NCBI RefSeq assembly: GCF_014639255.1
Contig: NZ_BMFV01000020.1
Span: forward strand, 1 to 64,000
Reading direction: 5' to 3'
DNA: 64,000 nt
Source: Pullulanibacillus pueri
GTDB lineage: Bacteria; Bacillota; Bacilli; Bacillales; Sporolactobacillaceae
Position 1 is the stretch's first letter, and the number at the start of each line of letters is the position of its first letter. The notes beneath the pieces were generated by a model, which did not search any database, was not told the origin of the DNA, and saw nothing but the letters and a program-made list of their open reading frames with translations. Made by a program: the position numbers and the translations under genes. Below are positions 30,900 to 40,513 of the stretch, piece after piece.

Positions 30900-31205
30900 T
30901 TAACTTCGAATAAGTGCGCAATTAATATTTTTCTAAAAATTCCATTGATTATCTGGAGGGATTGACCTATAATCTTTTATAAATTAATTTCTTTTGTTAA
31001 GTTTATTTGCAATATTAACTTACTTTTGTATGATCTTTTGGTTTTATGAATAACAAAGGGAGAGGAGTAGGTAAAAAATAGGGATTTTAGTAAAGAGATT
31101 GGATAGTCATTTTTAATCATAACTAGACCTCTAGACCAGTAAGAAAGACCTATTGAAGAGAAGGCCATTTCAAAGGTTTTGGCCTGATGAAGTGAGGTGT
31201 TTGTA

Positions 31206-32147
31206 GTGTCAGCATTAATCATTCGTAGATTTATCCAAATGATTTTTTTACTTATTGGGATCTCATTTATTGTTTTTATCAGTATGCATTTAGCACCTGG
31301 AGACCCTGCAAGTATTATCGGGGGGCCGACAGCAACCAAGGCCGATATTCTTGGGATTCGTCAAAGGCTCGGGTTAGATCAGCCTATCCTTGTACAATAT
31401 TGGAATTACTTAGTGGGTCTCCTCCATGGTGATTTTGGGGTATCTTTTCAGACACAACGATCTGTGGCGGCTGAGCTTTTTACTCGACTTCCAAATACGA
31501 TTAACTTAGCCATTGCTAGCGTTATTGTTTCAGTCATTATTGGTATTCCAGCGGGTATTATTTCCGCGCTTAAACAAAATTCTTGGTTAGATGTATTCAG
31601 TACCACTTTGTCGCTCGGAGGGATATCCATCCCTAACTTTTGGTTAGGCGCCATGTTAATCCTTGTCTTCGCCGTTCACTTTCAATGGCTTCCTGTCGGA
31701 GGACTGGATGCACCCTTTTGGACATTACAAGGTTTCAAAGAAATGATTCTACCAGCGATAACGTTAGGGACGGGATCGGCCGCTATGATTGCCCGAATGG
31801 GGCGCTCTTCAATGCTTGAAATTATACATTCTGATTTTGTACGTACCGCCCGGGCAAAAGGGGTGAAGGAACGGGTTGTCATTTGGGTGCATTGTTTAAG
31901 GAACGCCATGATTCCGGTTATTACCGTTATTGGCTTGAACTTTGGCTTTCTATTAGGCGGGACCATAATTACCGAGCAAGTCTTCGCGATCAATGGAATT
32001 GGGCGTTTGATGATTGAATCCATCGGCTCACGAGATTTCCCAATGGTTCAAGGTGCCGTGTTACTCGTCGCCGCCATTTTCGTCTTTGTGAACTTAGTCG
32101 TCGATATTGTTTACGCGTTGATCGATCCTCGGATTAATTATGATTAA
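31206..32147 (+). CDS. Peptide ABC transporter permease 1 (DppB/OppB type)
   Basis: A 313-residue inner-membrane permease with six helices. The N-terminal SALIIRRFIQMIFLLIGIS and HLAPGDPASI are hallmarks of the DppB/AppB family, and the coupling-helix (EAA) loop appears as ARMGRSSMLEIIHSDFVRTARAKG (ARMGRSSMLEII, DFVRTARAKG). GTG 31206 has GAGGTG six bases upstream, so three codons are trimmed. It is the first gene of a five-gene operon (two permeases, binding protein, two ATPases) that runs on towards ywrD. Confidence 0.92.
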   Translation: MSALIIRRFIQMIFLLIGISFIVFISMHLAPGDPASIIGGPTATKADILGIRQRLGLDQPILVQYWNYLVGLLHGDFGVSFQTQRSVAAELFTRLPNTINLAIASVIVSVIIGIPAGIISALKQNSWLDVFSTTLSLGGISIPNFWLGAMLILVFAVHFQWLPVGGLDAPFWTLQGFKEMILPAITLGTGSAAMIARMGRSSMLEIIHSDFVRTARAKGVKERVVIWVHCLRNAMIPVITVIGLNFGFLLGGTIITEQVFAINGIGRLMIESIGSRDFPMVQGAVLLVAAIFVFVNLVVDIVYALIDPRINYD

Positions 32148-32176
32148 GAACAACATGAAGGAGAAGGGGTGAAAAG

Positions 32177-33076
32177 ATGCAACCGGAAGTGACACAAGCA
32201 GATGTAGTGATACCTGAGCCTAAGAAAGCAAGTCATAAGATAAGTCAAACGTTTAAGAAACTCTTGAAATATAAACTTGCCGTTGTCGGCTTAATCATAA
32301 TTGGCATTCAAATAGTGATGGCTTTAGGCGCAAATTGGTTAACAAGCTATGATCCGCTCACTCAAAATTTATCGTTAGTGAATGCACCACCAGGTAGTGC
32401 GGGCCATTGGCTAGGGACCGACAATTATGGCAGGGACATGTGGAGTCGTTTGTTATATGGTGCAAGAATTTCTCTTATTGTTGGCTTCATTTCCGTAGTT
32501 GTGGGGACTTTCTTTGGTGTTTTGCTAGGACTCCTAGCAGGTTATTACAAATTTTTAGATGGACTGATTATGAGATTGTCGGATTTGATGTTTGCATTCC
32601 CTGGTATTTTACTTGCGTTATTAATTGTTGCAGTCCTAGGTTCAAGTCTTACGAACGTCGTGATTGCCATTAGTATTTGGTCGATTCCAAGCTGTGCCAG
32701 AATCGTTCGTGGCAGTGTTCTGAGTGTTAAGAAACAGGAGTATATTACGGCAATGCGATCACTGGGTTCAAGTGACCGGAGGATTTTATTTAAACATATT
32801 TTACCCAACTGTACAGCGCCAATCATTGTCTTTGCCACGATGCACATGGCGACAGCTATTTTATCGACCTCTTCACTCAGTTTCTTAGGCTTAGGGGCTG
32901 AACCAGCAACCCCGGAATGGGGCGCGATGATTGCTGCGGGGCAACAATTTATGTGGCAGGCGCCGCACATGGTGATTATTCCAGGGATTGCGATTATGCT
33001 CGTCGTCTTTGCCTTTAATGTTGTGGGCGATGCGTTAAGAGATTTACTCGATCCAAATATGAAAAAACAGGGGTAG
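32177..33076 (+). CDS. Peptide ABC transporter permease 2 (DppC/OppC type)
   Basis: Second permease, 299 residues. A cytoplasmic N-terminal tail, then a first helix (about 35-55), the conserved periplasmic motif HWLGTDNYGRDMWSRLLYGAR (HWLGTDNYGRD), and the EAA loop SVKKQEYITAMRSLGSSDRRI ending in FKHILPNC. These identify the DppC partner. ATG start behind GAAGGAGAAGGGG. Partner of the permease 29 bases upstream. Confidence 0.93.
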   Translation: MQPEVTQADVVIPEPKKASHKISQTFKKLLKYKLAVVGLIIIGIQIVMALGANWLTSYDPLTQNLSLVNAPPGSAGHWLGTDNYGRDMWSRLLYGARISLIVGFISVVVGTFFGVLLGLLAGYYKFLDGLIMRLSDLMFAFPGILLALLIVAVLGSSLTNVVIAISIWSIPSCARIVRGSVLSVKKQEYITAMRSLGSSDRRILFKHILPNCTAPIIVFATMHMATAILSTSSLSFLGLGAEPATPEWGAMIAAGQQFMWQAPHMVIIPGIAIMLVVFAFNVVGDALRDLLDPNMKKQG

Positions 33077-33091
33077 TAGGAGGAGAGCAGA

Positions 33092-34648
33092 GTGAAAAGA
33101 ATTGGATTCAGTATTTTGGCGTTTTTAGTGCTCGTCGGGATTGTACTAACAGGATGTAGTAGTTCAGGAGCAAGCGGTGGAAGTGCTTCGAGTGGCGGAT
33201 CGGGGTCGAGTGGAAAGGCCCAAGAGATGACGTTCGCGCAAACCTCAAAAGTTGTTGGTTTATCTCCCACGATGACCAATGATTCCGTTTCGCAAAATGT
33301 CCTCAATCAAATTTATGAAACACTCTTTACCCGGGATCCAGAAACAATGGAAATAAAGCCTAACCTGGCAAAATCCTATGAGACGCCAGACGATAAGACC
33401 TGGGTTATTCATCTGAATAAGGGGATTAAGTTTTCAGATGGAACACCGCTCAATGCCGAAGCCGTTAAATATACTTTTGATAAATTAAGAGATCCGAAAA
33501 CAGGGGCACCAAGAGCTTCGCTTCTATCCGCGGTAGATTCTATCACGACACAGGATGATTTGACGGTCGTCATCAAAACGAAAAAACCTTATGGCCCGAT
33601 GTTAGCCGCTCTTTCCCATGGGAACTCAGCGATTATTAGTCCGACCGCTGATAAAAAACAGGATCTAATGAAAAAACCCGTAGGATCAGGCCCCTTTATG
33701 TTAAAGGAATGGGTTCCTGGTGATCATGTAACCTTGGTCAAGAATCCGGATTATTGGAAGGGTCCAGCAAAGCTTGACAAGGTCACCTTTAAAGTCGTCC
33801 CTGATGTCAATACAGAAATATCGATGCTACAAACTGGGCAGGTTGATTTTATTGAAAATGTCCCCTCTGAACAATGGGACCGTGTCCAAAACTTAAAAGG
33901 GATTAAAACCACTAAGAAAGCAGGCACTGCCGTCTCTTACTTAGGTTTCAATCTTCGCCGTGAACCGATGAACAATCTTGAGTTTCGAAAAGCGATTTCT
34001 TATGCCATTGATCGAGATGCCTACGTCAAGCAACTCAATGGCTTAGGAACAAAATCGAATAGTATCATTGGTCCGAAAATCTTTGGCTACGATAAATCAG
34101 CTGAAAGTCTAGGGTATGATTATGACCCTGAGAAAGCTAAACAAATCATAAAAGAAAACGGATGGGACGGAAAACAGATTGATCTCCTTGTTGCCAACAC
34201 AGCCGCCTATATGCAAATGGGGCAAATCGTCCAGGATCAACTGAAAAAAGTGGGGATTAACGCCAAAATACGGACGATGGAATGGGGAACCTTCCTCGAT
34301 GTCAGTAAGCAAGATAAGTTTGATATGACCTTCCTAGGGTGGTCCAATAGCACGGCCGATGGCAGCGAACTTCTCTATCCGAACCTTGGGGGAGATAACA
34401 TTGGGGCATCAAATGTTGTTGCCTTTAACAACAAAAAATTTAACACATTAGTCGATGAATCTCGTTATACCGTGGACCAGGATGTGCGGAAGGAAAAATT
34501 AAAAAAAGCGAATGAGCTCGCGATAAAACAGGCCCCGTGGGTTGTGATGGACCATGGTGTTGTGACAGGTGCTTATAAAGACGATATAGAAGGGATCGAT
34601 ATTCTCCCAACAGGGGATTGGTTCTTATACAACGTCTCAAGAAAGTAG
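33092..34648 (+). CDS. Peptide ABC transporter substrate-binding lipoprotein (SBP_bac_5)
   Basis: Extracellular lipoprotein of 518 residues that captures peptides or related solutes. The signal peptide ends in the lipobox LTGC (Cys at about 22), followed by a Ser/Gly-rich linker. Family-5 features include the N-terminal lobe (IYETLFTRDPETMEIKPNLA), SDGTPLNAEAVKYTF and PVGSGPFMLKEW, and a C-terminal lobe ending near YKDDIEGIDILPTGDWFLY. GTG start behind AGGAGGAGAGC. Ligand class (dipeptide, oligopeptide or glutathione-like) cannot be read from sequence; the ywrD neighbour hints at gamma-glutamyl compounds. Confidence 0.93.
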   Translation: MKRIGFSILAFLVLVGIVLTGCSSSGASGGSASSGGSGSSGKAQEMTFAQTSKVVGLSPTMTNDSVSQNVLNQIYETLFTRDPETMEIKPNLAKSYETPDDKTWVIHLNKGIKFSDGTPLNAEAVKYTFDKLRDPKTGAPRASLLSAVDSITTQDDLTVVIKTKKPYGPMLAALSHGNSAIISPTADKKQDLMKKPVGSGPFMLKEWVPGDHVTLVKNPDYWKGPAKLDKVTFKVVPDVNTEISMLQTGQVDFIENVPSEQWDRVQNLKGIKTTKKAGTAVSYLGFNLRREPMNNLEFRKAISYAIDRDAYVKQLNGLGTKSNSIIGPKIFGYDKSAESLGYDYDPEKAKQIIKENGWDGKQIDLLVANTAAYMQMGQIVQDQLKKVGINAKIRTMEWGTFLDVSKQDKFDMTFLGWSNSTADGSELLYPNLGGDNIGASNVVAFNNKKFNTLVDESRYTVDQDVRKEKLKKANELAIKQAPWVVMDHGVVTGAYKDDIEGIDILPTGDWFLYNVSRK

Positions 34649-34659
34649 GGGAGCGTAAA

Positions 34660-35652
34660 ATGACGGACATTCTACAAATCGAAAATTTGAATATCCATTT
34701 TAGAACGGCTGAGGGCTCCCTCTCCGCCGTTCACGACCTTTCTTTTTCAGTAAAAAAGGGAGAAACTGTTTGTGTTGTCGGTGAATCGGGCTGTGGTAAA
34801 AGTATCAGTGCCTTATCCATAATGGGATTGCTCCCAGAAAATGGGCATATTGCCCAAGGGAAGATCCTATTCGAGGGGACCGATCTGCTCAGCTTAAAGC
34901 CAGACCAAATGCGTAAGATGAGAGGGAATAAAATATCGATGGTATTTCAAGAACCGATGACAGCTCTTAATCCTGTGTTCACGATAGGCTATCAGCTCCG
35001 CGAGCCCTTAAGAATACACCAAGGTTTCAGTAAAAAGCAGGCACATGTCAAAGGGATCGAGCTTTTAAAGCAAGTCGGACTTTCTCTTCCGGAACAAAGA
35101 ATGAAGCAGTATCCTCATGAATTGAGCGGGGGTATGAGACAACGGGTCATGATTGCAATGGCGTTAGCGTGCCACCCGCAAATCCTGATTGCTGATGAAC
35201 CAACAACAGCTCTGGATGTGACAATTCAAGCTCAAATCCTTGATTTAATTAATGACATGAAAGAACAGTTAGGGACGAGTGTGGTCATGATTACGCATGA
35301 TATGGGAGTGGTCGCTGAAACAGCCGATCGCGTCGTTGTCATGTATGCTGGAGAAATTGTAGAAGAGGGGGATGTGGAAACGGTTTTTAATGACCCCCAG
35401 CATCCTTATACCAAAGGGCTTTTAGCCTCCGTTCCCAAGGTGGAGGGTGAACTCACTCAGCTTCAAGCCATTCCTGGCTCACTTCCTAATTTAGGGGAAG
35501 CCATTGTAGGCTGTCGGTTTCAGTCAAGATGCCCTTTCGCGATGGATATCTGTCGCTCGCAAGCGCCCCCTATTTATGAAGAAAACGGTCATCAAACGAG
35601 ATGCTGGATGAAGGAGGGTGAGTCAATTGCCGACAACATTGTTCCAAGTTAA
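34660..35652 (+). CDS. Peptide ABC transporter ATPase 1 (DppD/OppD type)
   Basis: 330-residue ATPase: Walker A GESGCGKS (about 43-50), signature [15 protein letters not shown], Walker [12 protein letters not shown] and H-loop MITHDMG. The C-terminal oligopeptide-transporter extension has the cysteine-rich [17 protein letters not shown] motif. GTAGGGGAGCG supports ATG 34660, fourteen codons inside the longest frame. The end overlaps the next ATPase gene by 26 bases. Confidence 0.94.
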   Translation: MTDILQIENLNIHFRTAEGSLSAVHDLSFSVKKGETVCVVGESGCGKSISALSIMGLLPENGHIAQGKILFEGTDLLSLKPDQMRKMRGNKISMVFQEPMTALNPVFTIGYQLREPLRIHQGFSKKQAHVKGIELLKQVGLSLPEQRMKQYPHELSGGMRQRVMIAMALACHPQILIADEPTTALDVTIQAQILDLINDMKEQLGTSVVMITHDMGVVAETADRVVVMYAGEIVEEGDVETVFNDPQHPYTKGLLASVPKVEGELTQLQAIPGSLPNLGEAIVGCRFQSRCPFAMDICRSQAPPIYEENGHQTRCWMKEGESIADNIVPS

Positions 35653-36610
35653 AAATGTCAAAAAACATTACCCAATTAAGGGCGGCATACTGCGGCGAAC
35701 CAAAAGTGAAGTGAAAGCAGTAAATGGGGTCTCGCTTGAGATTACTAAAGGAGAGACACTAGGTGTTGTTGGTGAATCGGGGTGTGGGAAGTCCACGCTA
35801 GGACGCGCGATATTAGGACTCGAACCTTTAACGGAGGGACAATTAATTTTTGCAGACCAGGACATTACACAGCTTTCAAGAAGGCAGTTAAAACCCTTTA
35901 AACGTGAAATGCAGATGATTTTTCAAGATCCTTATGCCTCCTTAAATCCTCGGCAAAGAATTGGGGCTGCTATTGAAGAGGCGATTAAAATCCATAACCC
36001 TATGAATGCGAAACAAAGACGGGAAAAAGTCCTTTCTTTATTAGAAGAAGTCGGTTTGAAGCGAGAGCATTATGGGCGGTTCCCACACGAGTTTAGTGGC
36101 GGCCAACGGCAACGGATCGGGATTGCCCGGGCATTAGCCTTACAGCCGTCATTTATTGTATGTGATGAGGCGGTATCAGCCCTGGATGTATCCGTACAAG
36201 CGCAAGTACTAAATCTCCTTAAAAAGCTACAAAGCAAATATGAACTGACTTATCTGTTTATCTCTCATGATTTGGGTGTTGTACGTTATATCTCTGATCG
36301 GGTATTAGTTATGTACTTAGGGAATATGGTTGAACTCGCCCCTTCTGAGGCTCTCTATGAAAATCCAGTTCATCCTTATACACAGGCGCTATTATCGGCT
36401 ATTCCTCGAACCGTTCCGAATAAGGAAAGAGAAAGGATTAAGTTGATGGGCGAAATTCCAAGTCCGACAGATCCTCCGAAAGGCTGTGCTTTCCATACCC
36501 GTTGCCCTATCGCAACAGAATTATGTAGCCAAAGTAAACCCGAATGGCGAGCCGTTGGCGAGGGACATTATGCCGCCTGCCACTACGTGGGTGAAGAGCT
36601 TAATGCTTGA
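35627..36610 (+). CDS. Peptide ABC transporter ATPase 2 (DppF/OppF type)
   Basis: 327-residue ATPase: Walker [10 protein letters not shown]-loop QMIFQDPYASLNPR, signature FSGGQRQRIGIARAL, Walker B FIVCDEAVSALD, H-loop FISHDLGVV, and the C-terminal GCAFHTRCPIATELC motif. AAGGAGG touches GTG 35618 but is nine bases from TTG 35627, so the TTG is the better start. Overlaps ATPase 1 and is followed 51 bases later by ywrD, probably in the same transcript. Confidence 0.93.
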   Translation: MPTTLFQVKNVKKHYPIKGGILRRTKSEVKAVNGVSLEITKGETLGVVGESGCGKSTLGRAILGLEPLTEGQLIFADQDITQLSRRQLKPFKREMQMIFQDPYASLNPRQRIGAAIEEAIKIHNPMNAKQRREKVLSLLEEVGLKREHYGRFPHEFSGGQRQRIGIARALALQPSFIVCDEAVSALDVSVQAQVLNLLKKLQSKYELTYLFISHDLGVVRYISDRVLVMYLGNMVELAPSEALYENPVHPYTQALLSAIPRTVPNKERERIKLMGEIPSPTDPPKGCAFHTRCPIATELCSQSKPEWRAVGEGHYAACHYVGEELNA

Positions 36611-36661
36611 TCGATAAAAAATGAATCCTACAGAGACTTAATCATTGAGAGGAGTGGAAGT

Positions 36662-38275
36662 ATGTTGGGATTTGATCCTAATTGTCATCCCTATGCTATG
36701 AAACGCGGCCCTGTTTATGCGAAAAACGGGATGGTGGCTACGTCGCAACCCCTTGCGGCACAAGCGGGACTAGAAATTTTGCAAAAGGGAGGAAATGCGA
36801 TTGATGCCGCGATCGCCACAGCCGCCTGTCTAACGGTGGTAGAACCCACTTCGAACGGGATCGGTAGCGATGCCTTTGCATTAATTTGGACAAAAGGGGC
36901 TTTGCACGGCTTAAACGCAAGTGGGCCAGCCCCTCAAGAGCTCTCCATCGAAGCTGTCAAAGCCAGGGGCCACGAAACAATGCCTGCACATGGTTTGACG
37001 CCCGTCACAGTCCCGGGCGCACCGGCTGCTTGGGCAGAATGCTCCCGTACATTTGGTCGCCTGCCTTTGCGTGAGACACTGGCTCCTGCAATTCGCTATG
37101 CTGAAGAAGGTTATCCTTTATCGCCGGTTCTTGGAAAGTTTTGGGGCAGGGCTTATCGCTCATTTAAGCAGCGCTTAACGGATGAGGTCTTTTCTCATTG
37201 GTTTGAAACATTTGCGCCAAAGGGCAGAGCGCCTAAAGTCGGAGAGATGTGGCAGTCCCCTGACCATGCTAAAACCTTGCGCGAGATCGCAGACACAGAG
37301 GCTGAATCCTTCTATAGAGGGGCATTAGCAGATAAAATAGATGCCTTTTCCCGCAAGTACAATGGTTTTATAAGGAAAGAGGATTTAGCGGCCTTTTCCC
37401 CGGAATGGGTTAAACCGATTTCCATCCATTATAAAGGATATGATGTTTGGGAGATCCCCCCCAATGGTCAAGGGCTTATCGCTTTAATGGCACTGAATAT
37501 TCTCCAAGACTTGGATTTTCCTGAAAAGGACCATGTGGAGACATTCCATAAGCAAATTGAAGCTTTGAAGCTCGCCTTCGCCGATGGAAATAAATATATT
37601 ACTGATGGACGCTTTATGAAGCAATCCATTGAAGGATTACTATCAAAAGAGTATGGGGCGACAAGACGGGCGTTAATAGGCGAAGACGCACTAACTCCAG
37701 CAGCAGGTGAACCGCCAAAAGGCGGCACAGTCTATCTAGCAACGGCCGATGGCGAAGGCAATATGGTGTCCTTTATCCAAAGTAATTATATGGGCTTTGG
37801 TTCTGGTATCGTCATCCCAGGCACAGGGATTGCACTGCAAAACCGTGGCCACAACTTTTCAATGGATCCGAATCATGAAAATGCTTTAACCCCTGGAAAA
37901 CGCACTTATCATACAATTATTCCTGGCTTTTTAACTCAAGAAGGGCAGCCCATCGGTCCTTTTGGGGTCATGGGCGGCTTTATGCAGCCTCAAGGCCATT
38001 TGCAGGTAATCATGAATACGATAGATTTTCAGCTTCATCCCCAAGCGGCACTCGATGCGCCCCGTTGGCAGTGGATGCGTGATAAAACGGTGGAAGTAGA
38101 ACCAACTTTTCCACACCATCTCGCCCAAGCATTAGCAGACCGAGGGCATGATATCCGGATTGCCCTTGAACCGAATGGTTTTGGTCGTGGGCAAATCATT
38201 TGGTATGACCAAGAAACAGGGTCCCTTGTCGGGGGTACAGAGTCGCGAACCGATGGACATATTGCCGCTTGGTAG
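36662..38275 (+). CDS. ywrD: Gamma-glutamyltransferase family protein, YwrD-like
   Basis: Ntn-hydrolase of the gamma-glutamyltransferase family, 537 residues, normally self-cleaved to expose a catalytic threonine. That residue is Thr356 in PKGGTVYLATADGEGN. Upstream are MVATSQPLAAQAGLEILQKGGNAIDAAIA and GLIALMALNILQDLDF (short words GGNAIDAAIA, GLIALMALN). No signal peptide, so it should be cytoplasmic, unlike secreted Ggt. Size and lack of export match Bacillus YwrD. Probably the last metabolic step for peptides brought in by the transporter just upstream. Confidence 0.92.
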   Translation: MLGFDPNCHPYAMKRGPVYAKNGMVATSQPLAAQAGLEILQKGGNAIDAAIATAACLTVVEPTSNGIGSDAFALIWTKGALHGLNASGPAPQELSIEAVKARGHETMPAHGLTPVTVPGAPAAWAECSRTFGRLPLRETLAPAIRYAEEGYPLSPVLGKFWGRAYRSFKQRLTDEVFSHWFETFAPKGRAPKVGEMWQSPDHAKTLREIADTEAESFYRGALADKIDAFSRKYNGFIRKEDLAAFSPEWVKPISIHYKGYDVWEIPPNGQGLIALMALNILQDLDFPEKDHVETFHKQIEALKLAFADGNKYITDGRFMKQSIEGLLSKEYGATRRALIGEDALTPAAGEPPKGGTVYLATADGEGNMVSFIQSNYMGFGSGIVIPGTGIALQNRGHNFSMDPNHENALTPGKRTYHTIIPGFLTQEGQPIGPFGVMGGFMQPQGHLQVIMNTIDFQLHPQAALDAPRWQWMRDKTVEVEPTFPHHLAQALADRGHDIRIALEPNGFGRGQIIWYDQETGSLVGGTESRTDGHIAAW

Positions 38276-38342
38276 GAGCGCGCGATATTAAGGTCAATAG
38301 ATTTGCAGTTCTTAAAAAGATAAAAAAGAGAGTTTGGTGTAT

Positions 38343-38918
38343 ATGACGCTTTGGCATCTCTGTCTAGCATTCTTACGCGTCGGTCTTCTGGGATACGGTG
38401 GAGGCCCCTCCTCCATCCCACTTGTTCATAAAGAAGTCGTCGATAAATATGGTTGGATGACGGATGATGAGTTTGGGGATGTGCTCGCCTTAGGCAATGC
38501 CTTACCGGGACCGATTGCAACGAAGATGGCGGGATACATTGGCTGGCGAATCGCGGGTTTTTTTGGTATGCTGGTCGCGTTATTCGCTACGATCGTTCCA
38601 ACGATTATCCTCATGGTTATCCTATTAACCTTCTTATTAACCTTTCAAGATAAAGGCTGGGTCAAGGGCATGACGCATGCTGTTGTCCCTGTTGTTGCTG
38701 TCATGCTAGCAACATTAACCTGGCAATTTTTTTCAAAGGCTAAAGAAGGCTTAGGCTGGTGGAAAGCCATTGTTTTGGTTGTCATCAGTGTTGTGTTAAT
38801 GGAGGGTGTTGGTCTCCATCCTGCCATTGTGATCTTGGCGCTTCTCGTTTATGTCCTCGTGATGCCGAACAAGACACAGCAGTCTGAAGTGAAAAGGGGG
38901 AAGTCTATAGATGGCTAA
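38343..38918 (+). CDS. ywrB: Chromate transporter, first half (ChrA short chain, YwrB-like)
   Basis: About 191 residues with five to six membrane helices, a single CHR domain. Motifs: LLGYGGGPSSIPL (near residue 17) and ALGNALPGPIATKMAGYIG (about 49-67), both diagnostic. Such half-size proteins work as pairs for chromate efflux. Start is taken at ATG 38343; GTG 38337 is possible. The end overlaps the second half gene by eight bases. Pair order and the nearby ywrC and ywrD match the Bacillus ywr cluster. Confidence 0.88.
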   Translation: MTLWHLCLAFLRVGLLGYGGGPSSIPLVHKEVVDKYGWMTDDEFGDVLALGNALPGPIATKMAGYIGWRIAGFFGMLVALFATIVPTIILMVILLTFLLTFQDKGWVKGMTHAVVPVVAVMLATLTWQFFSKAKEGLGWWKAIVLVVISVVLMEGVGLHPAIVILALLVYVLVMPNKTQQSEVKRGKSIDG

Positions 38919-39447
38919 TTTATGGCATATCTTCTTAGCCTTTTTCATTCCAGGTATCGTTGGCTACGGTGGAGGTCCGGCTTCCATTCCGCTGATTGAG
39001 AATGAGGTTGTCCAACATTATCACTGGTTAACAGTGAATGAATTTAGTCGAGTGTTAGCACTTGGAAATTCGCTGCCTGGACCGATAGCAACCAAAATGG
39101 CGGGTTATATTGGGTTTGAACAAGGGAATATTTTGGGTTTAGTCATAGGGTTGTTAGCGACTGTTGCCCCCTCTATTCTATTGATGATCGTGCTTTTGAA
39201 GCTATTAGATCGCTTTAAAAAGTCACCTAAGGTCAAACGATTAACCCTGCTCATTCGTCCAACAATTGCGGTGTTACTCGCGGTCATGACGTATGAATTT
39301 CTTCGGAGCTCCTTTGTGGAAGGCGGCGCCTTTCAGACCGTGTTTTTAATCATTGTCAGCTTTGTCCTGCTCGAAAGGCTGAAGATTCATCCCGCCTTTG
39401 TGATCTTAGGCTCCTTATGCTACGGCGCTATCTTTATGGCCAGCTAA
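38911..39447 (+). CDS. ywrA: Chromate transporter, second half (ChrA short chain, YwrA-like)
   Basis: 178 residues, the paralogous partner of the preceding gene. It has GYGGGPASIPLIENEV (about 19-34) and ALGNSLPGPIATKMAGYIG (about 50-68), then several membrane helices. Both halves are expected to act together, with opposite membrane orientation proposed for such pairs. ATG start behind AAAGGGGGAAG within the previous gene. The tandem array begins 43 bases after the stop. Confidence 0.88.
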   Translation: MANLWHIFLAFFIPGIVGYGGGPASIPLIENEVVQHYHWLTVNEFSRVLALGNSLPGPIATKMAGYIGFEQGNILGLVIGLLATVAPSILLMIVLLKLLDRFKKSPKVKRLTLLIRPTIAVLLAVMTYEFLRSSFVEGGAFQTVFLIIVSFVLLERLKIHPAFVILGSLCYGAIFMAS

Positions 39448-39490
39448 AGCCTCTTGCAGGCCCTCCTTCTATAGCAACGGTCAAAGCAAT

Positions 39491-40216
39491 ATAGAGAAAA
39501 ACCGGTCACCAGAGAAGGCGGGTGGCGCCCGTTTTGAAGGAGAAGAGAAAAAATGGTCATCAGAGCGGGCAGGTGGCGCCCGTTTTGAAGGAGAAGAGAA
39601 AAATTGGTCACCAGAGCGGTCGGGTGGCGCCCGTTTTGAAGGAGAAGAGAAAAATTGGTCACCAGAGAAGGCTGGTGGCGCCCGTTTTGAAGGAGAAGAG
39701 AAAAAATGGTCATCAGAGCGGTCGGGTGGCGCCCGTTTTGAAGGAGAAGAGAAAAATTGGTCACCAGAGCGGGCAGGTGGCGCCCGTTTTGAAGGAGAAG
39801 AGAAAAACCGGTCACCAGAGAAGGCGAGTGGCGCCCGTTTTGAAGGAGAAGAGAAAAATTGGTCACCAGAGCGGTCGAGTGGCGCCCGTTTTGAAGGAGA
39901 AGAGAAAAATTGGTCACCAGAGCGGGCAGGTGGCGCCCGTTTTGAAGGAGAAGAGAAAAAACGGTCACCAGAGAAGGCGAGTGGCGCCCGTTTTGAAGGA
40001 GAAGAGAAAAAACGGTCACCAGAGCGGTCGGGTGGCGCCCGTTTTGAAGGAGAAGAGAAAAAATGGTCACCAGAGAAGGCGGGTGGCGCCCGTTTTGAAG
40101 GAGAAGAGAAAAAATGGTCACCAGAGCGGTCGGGTGGCGCCCGTTTTGAAGGAGAAGAGAAAAATTGGTCACCAGAGCGGTCGGGTGGCGCCCGTTTTCA
40201 AAGAGAACCTGAAAAA
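39491..40216. repeat. 51-bp tandem repeat array, 14 units
   Basis: Units start with GGTGGCGCCCGTTTTGAAGG (or AGTGGCGCCC) at 39521, 39572, 39623, 39674, 39725, 39776, 39827, 39878, 39929, 39980, 40031, 40082, 40133 and 40184, an exact 51-bp period; a partial unit precedes the first and the last decays after 40200. The block GGCGCCCGTTTTGAAGGAG...GAGAAAAA is essentially invariant. Variation is confined to two short slots: TGGTCAT, TTGGTCAC, CCGGTCAC or ACGGTCAC, and AGAGCGGTCG, AGAGCGGGCA or AGAGAAGGCG. As 51 is a multiple of three, long frames open on both strands; neither has a ribosome-binding site. Confidence 0.95.
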
Positions 40217-40339
40217 CGAGCTATAAAACGACAATCCATGTATAAATTCATCCAGTAAAAAAATCAACTGCACTCCCGTGTTAAGAAACAATGGAGGTGC
40301 AGTTTGTCTTTGGTCATAGTGGCAGTTCATTAACTTATC

Positions 40340-40500
40340 CAAGGGGCACGGATCTCAGGACACGGTTTCGCGACACTGGCATCACGCATTTTCCGCTCTA
40401 ATCTACTTGATTATTGCTGCTGCATTTTTGATATAAAAAATGCATAGTGCCTAGACACAGACGGGCTGTTCTGCTCTTTGACTAGTTTTCTGAAGGAATA
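40340..40500 (+). repeat. Interspersed long repeat, decayed partial copy E
   Basis: Loose match to the 3' half of the element: TTTTCCGCTCTAATCTACTTGAT, then GCATTTTTGATATAAAAAATGCAT where other copies have GCATTTTGGTAAAAAAGC, without the final hairpin in recognisable form. It directly precedes copy D. Confidence 0.45.
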
Positions 40501-40513
40501 AGAAAGCACAAAA

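Noticed and set aside
39491..40216. CRISPR array
   Set aside because: Units are contiguous and the variable slots are very short and drawn from a few recurring variants, not unique spacers. No cas genes are in the window.
39444..40226. Long open frames on both strands encoding 17-residue repeats (APVLKEKRKNGHQSG or FSLLLQNGRHPP types)
   Set aside because: They follow directly from a 51-bp tandem array whose period is divisible by three. Neither strand has a ribosome-binding site, and variation between units does not favour silent changes in one frame.
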